The notes under the pieces were generated by a model. The model had not been told where the DNA came from. It saw only the letters and a program-made list of their open reading frames with translations, and searched no databases. 64,000 bases of DNA from Sphingobacterium phlebotomi (GTDB lineage Bacteria > Bacteroidota > Bacteroidia > Sphingobacteriales > Sphingobacteriaceae), in contig NZ_VTAV01000001.1 in the NCBI RefSeq assembly GCF_008180195.1, positions 1 through 64,000 of the forward strand, given 5' to 3'. Positions 16,402-23,661 of the stretch are shown piece after piece (positions within the stretch are counted from its first letter, which is position 1; each line of letters begins with the position of its first letter). A program made the position numbers and the translations under genes.

Positions 16402-19400
16402 TTATAATGATAGATTGAGTCCGAAAATGAATGTCTTGCTCCTGGGATAGGCGGCATAGTCGACACCTGGTGTGACCGGTACGGATCTTCTGGTGTTGGC
16501 TTCGGGATCGTATCCGGAATAGTTGGTAAATACGGCGAGGTTATTTACCGTTGCGTAGACTCTCAGCCTATTTGCTTTGATGCGATTGGTGATAGAAGAT
16601 GGGAGTGTATAACCTAACGTGATATTATTTATCCGTAAAAAGGAACCGTCCTCCATAGCCCAAGAGGTAGGGTACCACGCGCCTGTGCCGCTGATCGGCA
16701 TCCACATGGAGGCATCTTTATTAACCTCGGACAGTATTTCGGGGGCTACACCGGTTACGTACTGTTGTCCACTAATGGTCTCTACCTGCTGTATCTTATT
16801 GCCCTGCTGGTCGATGGTTTTCCAGCGACCAGCAACCATGTCCAACGAATTGGCATAAGCACTGTAGGCATTGGTGAATTCTATCTTGTTGGCATTGTAA
16901 ACGTCGTTGCCGACCACAAAATTGACAAAAACACTCATGTCGAAATTCTTGTAGGCAAACTGCTGGTTTAGTCCACCTGTAAATTTGGGGTTCGCGTTTC
17001 CGATAACCGTTTTATCGTTTTCATCGATAACATGGTTCCCATCAAGATCTTTTAACCGCATCCATCCGGGTTGGGCTATGCCTATTACATCCGAAACATC
17101 GGTCACGCCTTGCTTGAGGGTGTATCTTGACGTGGCAGCGTCGTAGTTAAAATCGTCCGTGGTATAAAACCCATCCGAAACAAATCCGTACATAGCGCCA
17201 ACCGGTTGTCCTTCCTGTACGATGTAATCTGCGGGCTGTCCAGAAATTCCAAAGCCAGAGTTTGCAAAGTAATGATCTTGTCTGTTGGATATTTTTTCTA
17301 TGGTGTTTCTATTGAAAGCGATGTTGAAATTGGTATTCCAGCTAAAGTTCTTGTTGTTTATCGGGGTGGCGGCAAGTTGGAATTCCAAGCCTTTGTTAGC
17401 CGTTCTGCCAATATTCTGTAGCTGTGTGGTGTAACCGGCTGTAGACGGAATAGGAACGCGTATGAGTAGATCATGCACTTTATTTTGATAAGCGTCTACC
17501 GTGAATTGAATGCGGTTGTCGAGCAAGGAAAGATCTAACCCGAGGTTTTTGGAAACTGTCGTCTCCCAAACGAGATTCTTATTAGCCAATTCTGGTGCTG
17601 CATAACCCGGTATAAGTTCTTCGTTCAAAGCGTATTTTGCACTGGCATTGTATACGTTCATGAATAGGTAATCGGGGATACGGTCGTTACCGGAAGAACC
17701 ATAACTCGCCCGTATTTTCAAATCAGAAATCACCGAAACGTCTTTGAGAAAATCTTCCTGCGAGATTCGCCATGCTACGGATCCAGAAGGGAAGTACCCC
17801 CATCGATTTCCCTCGGCAAATCTGGAAGAGCCATCAGTCCGGAAGCTGAAGGTCGCTAGATACTTATCCTTATAGCTGTAGTTCGTGCGATTGAAAAAAG
17901 AAAGGGTTCTTGTTTCGGATTGGTAGGTTAGGGGGTACAGTTCAGGCGTTGTGAGCATCGTCCCGAGATGGAGCTGGCCTAATGCTTTCTCCGCCGTAAT
18001 TCCTTCCGGGAAGTTTTTTAATTGTATCTCGGAAGTATTGTACGCGATGTTGTAAAACTCGTTGCCCAGTAATATATTCAATTTGTGACCGCTGGTCATT
18101 TTCGGACTGATAGTCAGTACATTGGAGAAATTGAGGTTGTTTCGATCAGCATCCAGTACGCCTGCCATTGGCAAGCGGGCGCCCAATACCCTTGACCGGG
18201 AGGTGATCCCGTCTTCAAAACTTTTGGTAGATTGCCTGTTATAGTTGACACCCAATGTGCTCCTAAACGAAATCATCCTATTAAAGCTGTAATTAAAATA
18301 GCCATTGAGATTAACGATCTGCATCTTCCTGTCTCTATACTGCGCATTGCTCAGCGCTACGGGATTGATGATGCCGATGGCATTGCCGGTATTGGTGTCT
18401 TCGTAGTAGGCTTCATCTATCTCATCTTCTGCTAGGCCACCGATGTCTAAAGGCATGTACTTAATCGTGTGCCGGAGCATATTGTAAGTGGTAGACCCCG
18501 CATCTGAAGTGCCTGCACCTAAAATACTTTGGTTGGTGTACCTTACGTTGAAGCCAACCCTTAGTTTATCACTTACCCTGTTGTCGAATCTAAAGTTGAC
18601 CAACTTTCTGTCGAAACCAGAATTGAGCATAATCCCGTCTTCGTTATTGCTGGTGACACTGAGGTTGTATTGTGTCGCTTTGGTACCGCCCACTATACTC
18701 GCATTATGCGTCTGCATGAAGGCGTCATTGCCAAAGGTTCTTTCCTGCCAATCGATAAATGGTGTTTGTTGGTAGTGCGTTATATCATCCCATGTGCCGT
18801 ATCTAGTCTCGAAGGCGGTCTCTGTGGTCGTTAGTCCCCGAGACCGTTCGTACTGATAGAGCACAAAATCATAGGGATTCATCACATCCAATTTATTCGC
18901 GAGGCTTTTCATGCCCAATATATTGTTGTAATTTACTTGCGTTTTCATCTCTTTACCACCCTTGGTCGTAATGATGACCACACCGTTAGCACCTCTGGCT
19001 CCATAAATAGAGGTTGCCGAGGCATCCTTCAGCACATCTACCGAGGCAATATCCTGTGGAGATAAGCTGGACAATCCGTCCTCTACTTGAACACCATCTA
19101 TAATATAGAGCGGATCGTTGTTCTGCGTGATGGACCCGCCACCCCGTACTTTGATCTGCACTTCTGATCCAGGCGCTCCTTCTGAGGTCGTGACCTGTAC
19201 GCCCGCAAGACGACCTGTAAGCGCTTCGGCTGCCGAGTTTACGGGAATGTCTTTTAGCTGTTTTTCGTTGACGGAGGATACGGAACCGGTGAGGTCTTTA
19301 CGTTCTACCGTCGCGTAGCCAATGGCGACTACTTCTTCTAGTTGATACGAATCTTTCGCCAGAAGAAAATTGATTTCCGTTTGATTGTTTACTGCTACTT

Positions 19401-19653
19401 CCTGGAGCAAAAAACCAATGTATTTGGCGGTGAGTACGACATTTGTTTTTTTGGGCGTTGTCACATTTAGGGTATAATTTCCATTCTTATCGGTCAACGT
19501 TCCTTCAGCGCTGCCTTTAATGCCTACGCTGGCACCAATCAGCGGTTCTTTAGTTTCCTCGTCGAGGACTTTTCCCCTGATGACGGTTTGAGCGTGGAGA
19601 ATGCTGATGCTGCTTACGAAGGTTATAACTGTTAGTTTAAGCAGTTTTATCAT
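16402..19653 (-). CDS. SusC/RagA-family TonB-dependent transporter (PUL 1)
   Basis: A 1083-residue outer-membrane TonB-dependent importer for oligosaccharides. In order: signal peptide (residues 1-21, ending in LHAQ), a carboxypeptidase-regulatory-like domain (GKVLDEETKEPLIGASVGIKG), the TonB box region, and a plug domain with SusC signatures (GYATVERKDLTGSVSSV, DVLKDASATSIYGARGANGV). A ~750-residue beta-barrel ends in KTFIFGLNLSL, a normal C-terminus. All parts are intact. It has a 315-bp divergent upstream region that holds the 12-bp array at 19827. Confidence 0.96.
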   Translation of the reverse strand: MIKLLKLTVITFVSSISILHAQTVIRGKVLDEETKEPLIGASVGIKGSAEGTLTDKNGNYTLNVTTPKKTNVVLTAKYIGFLLQEVAVNNQTEINFLLAKDSYQLEEVVAIGYATVERKDLTGSVSSVNEKQLKDIPVNSAAEALTGRLAGVQVTTSEGAPGSEVQIKVRGGGSITQNNDPLYIIDGVQVEDGLSSLSPQDIASVDVLKDASATSIYGARGANGVVIITTKGGKEMKTQVNYNNILGMKSLANKLDVMNPYDFVLYQYERSRGLTTTETAFETRYGTWDDITHYQQTPFIDWQERTFGNDAFMQTHNASIVGGTKATQYNLSVTSNNEDGIMLNSGFDRKLVNFRFDNRVSDKLRVGFNVRYTNQSILGAGTSDAGSTTYNMLRHTIKYMPLDIGGLAEDEIDEAYYEDTNTGNAIGIINPVALSNAQYRDRKMQIVNLNGYFNYSFNRMISFRSTLGVNYNRQSTKSFEDGITSRSRVLGARLPMAGVLDADRNNLNFSNVLTISPKMTSGHKLNILLGNEFYNIAYNTSEIQLKNFPEGITAEKALGQLHLGTMLTTPELYPLTYQSETRTLSFFNRTNYSYKDKYLATFSFRTDGSSRFAEGNRWGYFPSGSVAWRISQEDFLKDVSVISDLKIRASYGSSGNDRIPDYLFMNVYNASAKYALNEELIPGYAAPELANKNLVWETTVSKNLGLDLSLLDNRIQFTVDAYQNKVHDLLIRVPIPSTAGYTTQLQNIGRTANKGLEFQLAATPINNKNFSWNTNFNIAFNRNTIEKISNRQDHYFANSGFGISGQPADYIVQEGQPVGAMYGFVSDGFYTTDDFNYDAATSRYTLKQGVTDVSDVIGIAQPGWMRLKDLDGNHVIDENDKTVIGNANPKFTGGLNQQFAYKNFDMSVFVNFVVGNDVYNANKIEFTNAYSAYANSLDMVAGRWKTIDQQGNKIQQVETISGQQYVTGVAPEILSEVNKDASMWMPISGTGAWYPTSWAMEDGSFLRINNITLGYTLPSSITNRIKANRLRVYATVNNLAVFTNYSGYDPEANTRRSVPVTPGVDYAAYPRSKTFIFGLNLSL

Positions 19654-19826
19654 AATGCAATATTTAGTGTTTATAGTGATCGTCGTCCTTTATTTACCTT
19701 ATAAAGGGGACTGTAGTTCCTTGTTTGCTATCTCAAAAGGCAAGTTGTAGAAGTAATTTGCCTTCCGCGCAAAACAAGATTACAACTTTATGATGAGGAA
19801 ATAATCTAAATGGGTTAGAAAATTAG

Positions 19827-19865
19827 CGGAAGCGTTCTCGTTAACGGTTTCGGTAACGTTATCGA
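19827..19865. promoter_or_regulatory. Array of three 12-bp units with AACGTT-like cores
   Basis: Three units follow each other without gaps: CGGAAGCGTTCT, then CGTTAACGGTTT, then CGGTAACGTTAT, closed by CGA. Each unit plus the next CG forms a near-palindrome CGnnAACGTTnnCG, similar to LacI/GalR-family operators. The array lies 174 bp before susC and 104 bp before the acetylesterase. The rest of the 19654-19968 gap shows only an 8-bp inverted repeat (AAGTTGTA 19742-19749, TACAACTT 19781-19788) and no clear -7 box. A matching array occurs at 22308. Confidence 0.65.
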
Positions 19866-19968
19866 AGTTTTTTGGAAATGTCGCACGGGTTTTACGCCTT
19901 TTTTTGGTGGTAGTTTCCGATCTTTAAGATGATTAATTGATAAAATAACCGAATATATACATTAAGTA

Positions 19969-20721
19969 ATGATGAAAGCTAATAAAAATTTGTTTCTTGT
20001 GGTTTTTCTGATCGTCTGCTGTGCTTTTAAATGGCCGAAGGAAAATATCACCGTGTATTCTATAGGAGATTCCACCATGAGTAAAGCCAACACGGCCGAT
20101 AATTACCCGGGTAGGGGATGGATGCAAATGATAGATCCTTTTTTTGACGAGTCTGTTAAGGTAGTGAACCAAGGCGCAAGTGGCCGCAGTTCTAAATCCT
20201 ATCGCGACGAAGGTCACTGGAATAAAGTGATTACCCGGGTTAAAGCGGGGGATTATGTTTTTATACAATTTGGGCACAATGATGCCAAGGAGGATTCCCT
20301 TCGTCATACGGATCCACAAACGACATTTAAAGAAAATATCCAGAACTATGTGAACGAGGTGCGGGCAAAAAATGCAAACCCTATATTGTTCACGTCTATC
20401 GTCAGGAGGAAATTTGATAAAAAGGGGAAACTTGTGGATACCCATGGTGAGTATGTTACCGTAGTAAGGAAGCTGGCCGCTGAAATGGACGTCCCGCTGA
20501 TTGACCTTAACAAGATGACGGCTGAGGCGGTTGAAAATTTAGGCCCCGAAGAATCTAAAAAACTATACATCTACGTAGAACCAGGGGTAACGGCTAAATT
20601 ACCTAACGGCAAGAAAGATGATACCCACCTTTGTGAGGCGGGGGCTATGAAAGTGGCTGATTTAGCGATAAAAGGCCTAAGGGATATCAAAAGTCCTTTA
20701 GTTGAATATTTGGCGAAATGA
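19969..20721 (+). CDS. Rhamnogalacturonan acetylesterase-type SGNH hydrolase
   Basis: A 250-residue secreted esterase of the SGNH (GDSL) superfamily, CE12/rhamnogalacturonan acetylesterase type. It removes acetyl groups from galacturonic acid in rhamnogalacturonan I and related pectins. Visible blocks: GDSTMSK with nucleophile Ser35, NQGASGRSSKS (block II), FGHND (block III) and the DDTHLCEAGA catalytic Asp/His. A hydrophobic N-terminus (LFLVVFLIVCCAF) suggests export. It is transcribed away from susC across the 12-bp array. Its stop codon lies in a perfect 12-bp hairpin (20714-20743). Confidence 0.85.
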   Translation: MMKANKNLFLVVFLIVCCAFKWPKENITVYSIGDSTMSKANTADNYPGRGWMQMIDPFFDESVKVVNQGASGRSSKSYRDEGHWNKVITRVKAGDYVFIQFGHNDAKEDSLRHTDPQTTFKENIQNYVNEVRAKNANPILFTSIVRRKFDKKGKLVDTHGEYVTVVRKLAAEMDVPLIDLNKMTAEAVENLGPEESKKLYIYVEPGVTAKLPNGKKDDTHLCEAGAMKVADLAIKGLRDIKSPLVEYLAK

Positions 20722-20743
20722 GGGGGTGTTTCCCCTCATTTCG
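20714..20743. terminator. Perfect 12-bp hairpin across the acetylesterase stop
   Basis: CGAAATGAGGGG (20714-20725) pairs perfectly with CCCCTCATTTCG (20732-20743) around a 6-base loop. The TGA stop (20719-20721) sits inside the left arm. It lies between two convergent genes. There is no T-run, so it is either a bidirectional transcript end or a stabilising 3' hairpin. Confidence 0.5.
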
Positions 20744-20778
20744 CGGATAGTATTCGCCGTGTGTAAAGATTATTGCGT

Positions 20779-22221
20779 CTAAAATGTTTTGTTATTTCCT
20801 CTTTTTGGTAGAACACCGGTATTTGCACCGGTTAATAATTTTAGGTCTACCGGGTCGTTGGTTTGCCATTTCCCTCTTGTAAAATCCGGTACATCTACAG
20901 AATTAGACCTGTTGGCTACGGACTGCTCGCTTAGTGGTCCTAGAGCGCTCCATAAAGCGGTATCATATACATCAATATCAAGGGGAAGCCCATTGCGAAG
21001 GCAGTCTACGGTTCTCCAGTCCATAATGAAGTCCATGCCGCCGTGCCCTCCGAATTTTTTCGCTATATCCCCGATCTTTTTTGAAATTTCTGGTTTATAT
21101 CTTTCTTTTAACGCATCAAACTCCTCTTCGGTGGCCCATGCATGCCCGGTAGCAATTTTTTCTGGAAGAGGGAAACCTGATGCTGTCGCTTTTGTGCCGC
21201 TCACCAAATGTATGCGTGAGTAAGGACGTGGAGAAGTCACATCGTGTTGTATCATGATGGATCGGCCTTTGCTGGTTTTAATGATACTGGTGTTCATATT
21301 GCCGCGAAACGATTTGTTGACATACGGTTTGTAGGCATCGTCTTTTTCCGCGAGTTCTCTGGCCATATTGCCCATCATGAAATCATGGGAAGAAAGCGAT
21401 ACGAGATAATCCATTTTGTCACCCCGGTTCAAGTCCATAATTTGGCTTACTGGGCCTAGTCCATGGGTAGGATAAAGATTACCGTTCCGAAGATTCTCTT
21501 TCAACCGCCAGTGCTCCCAATACTTTTCTTTGGAAAAATTACCTTCCAGTAAATCGTGTATATACGCCCCTTCGCAATGTACAATGTCTCCGAAGAAACC
21601 TTGTCTGGCCATGTTGAGTGTCAGCAATTCAAAAAAGCCATAGCAACAGTTTTCCAGCATCATACAATGTTTCTTTGTTTTTTCGGAAGTTTCGACCAGT
21701 TGCCAGCACTCGTCTATGGTGGTTGCCGCCGGAACTTCTACACAAACATGCTTCCCTTGGTTCATGGCGTACAATGCTATTGGCGTATGTAATTGCCAAT
21801 GGGTAGAAACATACACAAGATCGATATCATTCCGGTCACAAAGCTTTTTCCATTCCTGCTCATTACTGGTGTACAACGTGGGATTATGGGTACTTCCGGT
21901 TAATTTTTGCTTAGCTGCGGTTGCCTTTTCGGGTCTGATGTCACATATGGCTTTAATGTCTACACCTTCTATATGGGACATCCGGAAGACGGCAGCGGAA
22001 CCACGGTTGCCGACACCAATAAATCCAACGCGTACCGTTTCTAACTTTGGTGCTGCATAGCCAGACATATTGAAGATCTGCGAATCGGAGCGGTGGGCAG
22101 GCAGTAAAAGATCAGCTTTTAAATCGTTCGGATTGGTAAAACCTTGAAATAGATTGGTTCCGACAAAACTTGCCCCTGCCAGTCCTGTAAGCTTTAGAAA
22201 TTCTCTGCGATTTTTTTTCAT
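20779..22221 (-). CDS. GH109-like (Gfo/Idh/MocA fold) Tat-exported protein
   Basis: A 480-residue protein that closely follows the family GH109 alpha-N-acetylgalactosaminidase pattern, which uses NAD inside the active site. Shared segments are VRVGFIGVGNRGSAAV (NAD-binding), CVEVPAATTIDECWQLVE, MMLENCCYGFFELLTLNM, LYPTHGLGPVSQIMDLNRGD, GGHGGMDFIMDW and VPDFTRGKWQ. The N-terminus has a twin-arginine motif (NRREFLKLTG) and so is exported folded. GH109 genes commonly occur in Bacteroidota PULs. A -7 box (22256-22263) and the second 12-bp array lie upstream. Its activity on GalNAc rather than another sugar is not certain. Confidence 0.85.
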   Translation of the reverse strand: MKKNRREFLKLTGLAGASFVGTNLFQGFTNPNDLKADLLLPAHRSDSQIFNMSGYAAPKLETVRVGFIGVGNRGSAAVFRMSHIEGVDIKAICDIRPEKATAAKQKLTGSTHNPTLYTSNEQEWKKLCDRNDIDLVYVSTHWQLHTPIALYAMNQGKHVCVEVPAATTIDECWQLVETSEKTKKHCMMLENCCYGFFELLTLNMARQGFFGDIVHCEGAYIHDLLEGNFSKEKYWEHWRLKENLRNGNLYPTHGLGPVSQIMDLNRGDKMDYLVSLSSHDFMMGNMARELAEKDDAYKPYVNKSFRGNMNTSIIKTSKGRSIMIQHDVTSPRPYSRIHLVSGTKATASGFPLPEKIATGHAWATEEEFDALKERYKPEISKKIGDIAKKFGGHGGMDFIMDWRTVDCLRNGLPLDIDVYDTALWSALGPLSEQSVANRSNSVDVPDFTRGKWQTNDPVDLKLLTGANTGVLPKRGNNKTF

Positions 22222-22255
22222 GATAATATTTTTGGGGTTTAATTTGATAGTTTAT

Positions 22256-22263
22256 CAAATGTA
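22256..22263 (-). promoter_or_regulatory. -7 box of the GH109-like gene
   Basis: TACATTTG on the - strand matches TAnnTTTG, giving a start about 30 bases before the ATG at 22221. A 7-bp inverted repeat TTTGATA/TATCAAA (22243-22259) overlaps the box, and the 12-bp operator-like array lies 45 bases upstream. Confidence 0.5.
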
Positions 22264-22307
22264 TTAAATACGGTTGTACGTTTTAGGTCATTTACAGGAA
22301 TAATTCG

Positions 22308-22346
22308 CGAGAACGTTATCGAGAATGCAAACGAGAACGTTTTCGC
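22308..22346. promoter_or_regulatory. Second array of three 12-bp units, shared with 19827
   Basis: Three adjacent 12-bp units: CGAGAACGTTAT, CGAGAATGCAAA and CGAGAACGTTTT, followed by CGC. Units 1 and 3 with the next CG are near-perfect palindromes (CGAGAACGTTTTCG). The design, period and AACGTT core repeat those of the array between susC and the acetylesterase. It lies in the divergent gap between two oxidoreductase-fold genes, 87 bp and 69 bp from their starts, which marks both gaps as targets of one regulator. Confidence 0.7.
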
Positions 22347-22414
22347 TATTTTAGTTTAGTGAAAACGGAATATGACAGATAGAATTCAATAAATTAGTTT
22401 CTTAATTAAATAAA

Positions 22415-23635
22415 ATGGCTATGTCGAATATTTTATTTACAAGAAGGAAATTTCTTTCTGCTGGGACGTTAGCCCTTTCCGGAACGGCTTTGTCTTATGC
22501 AGGCCTTACTTCTTTTATCTCCAAGAAAAACGAGGTAATCCGGCTTGGAATTATTGGCACCGGTACACGTGGTACAGGCTTGGCCCGGTTAATTAAAAAT
22601 TTACCGGGTTTAACCGTTACAGCTTATTGTGATATTTTAGCTGTTCATGCGGCTAAGATAGTAGAACATGTATCAGCGAAAGCAAAAAAATATAACGACT
22701 ATAGGAAACTATTAGAAGATAAAGAGGTGGACGCTGTCATTATCGCTACGCCCTTGTATTTGCATTATACAATGGCTAAGGATGCTTTGGCTGCGGGAAA
22801 GCATGTGTATGTAGAAAAATCGATGACTTATGATATCCCACAAGCGTTAGATCTGGAGAGAATCGTAAATAATGCTAAACTTGTTTTTCAGGTGGGACAT
22901 CAATACCGGTATTTTAGTTTGTACCATCGCGTGAAGCAAACCATAGATGAAGGTTGGTTAGGCGATGTGACCCATTTCGAGTGCCAGTATCACCGTAATT
23001 CTGACTGGAGATTTCCGGTGGTAGAAAAGGGAACGGAGCGTATTGTGAACTGGAGAATGTATAAAGAATATTCGGGAGGTTTAATGGCGGAATTATGTGG
23101 ACACCAGCTGGATATTGTTAATTGGATGACAAATGCACACCCAGAAAGGGTGACGGGTATGGGGGGAATTAATTACTGGAAAGACGGAAGGGAAACATAT
23201 GACCACGTCAGGGCAATTTTTGAGTACCCGGGTGGTGTGAAAGCTAATGTGTCCTCGATTTTGTCTAATGCTTATCATGGCTACGAGATCAGAATTTTAG
23301 GATCTAAAGCAACGTTGCAGATTGAAAGAGACGAAGCATTTATTTATACAGAAGCCCGTAAAAAACAAACCGGTGTAGTAGATGGTGTTACCGGTGCTAC
23401 GTTGTTAAATGCCACACAGGGTGAAGCCATGAAACTGGATTTTACCCATCAGGACGAAGAAAAAAGAAATCCTTCGTCTTACGCTTTATTAGATTTTGCC
23501 ACCTGTATCAGAGAAAATAAAAAGCCTTTCGCTGACGTCCTAACTGGTAAATATGGCGCTATTGCTGTACATATGGCCAATACGGCAATGGATACCGGAA
23601 ATATGCAACATTGGGAGAAAAAATATGGTGGGTAA
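22415..23635 (+). CDS. Gfo/Idh/MocA-family oxidoreductase, Tat-exported
   Basis: A 406-residue NAD(P)-dependent oxidoreductase of the Gfo/Idh/MocA fold. Rossmann motif RLGIIGTGTRGTGLARLI is at about residue 41, followed by the conserved AGKHVYVEKSM (catalytic Lys of the EKP-like motif, here EKS) and a typical C-terminal alpha/beta domain (GLMAELCGHQLDIVNW). A twin-arginine-like start (TRRKFLSAGTLALSG) predicts export. It belongs with PUL 1 by the shared operator array. It is not GH109-like, since it lacks that family's motifs. The start could also be the ATG at 22421. Confidence 0.8.
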   Translation: MAMSNILFTRRKFLSAGTLALSGTALSYAGLTSFISKKNEVIRLGIIGTGTRGTGLARLIKNLPGLTVTAYCDILAVHAAKIVEHVSAKAKKYNDYRKLLEDKEVDAVIIATPLYLHYTMAKDALAAGKHVYVEKSMTYDIPQALDLERIVNNAKLVFQVGHQYRYFSLYHRVKQTIDEGWLGDVTHFECQYHRNSDWRFPVVEKGTERIVNWRMYKEYSGGLMAELCGHQLDIVNWMTNAHPERVTGMGGINYWKDGRETYDHVRAIFEYPGGVKANVSSILSNAYHGYEIRILGSKATLQIERDEAFIYTEARKKQTGVVDGVTGATLLNATQGEAMKLDFTHQDEEKRNPSSYALLDFATCIRENKKPFADVLTGKYGAIAVHMANTAMDTGNMQHWEKKYGG

Positions 23636-23661
23636 TCAAAAAAACTATAAAAAGGAAAAGG

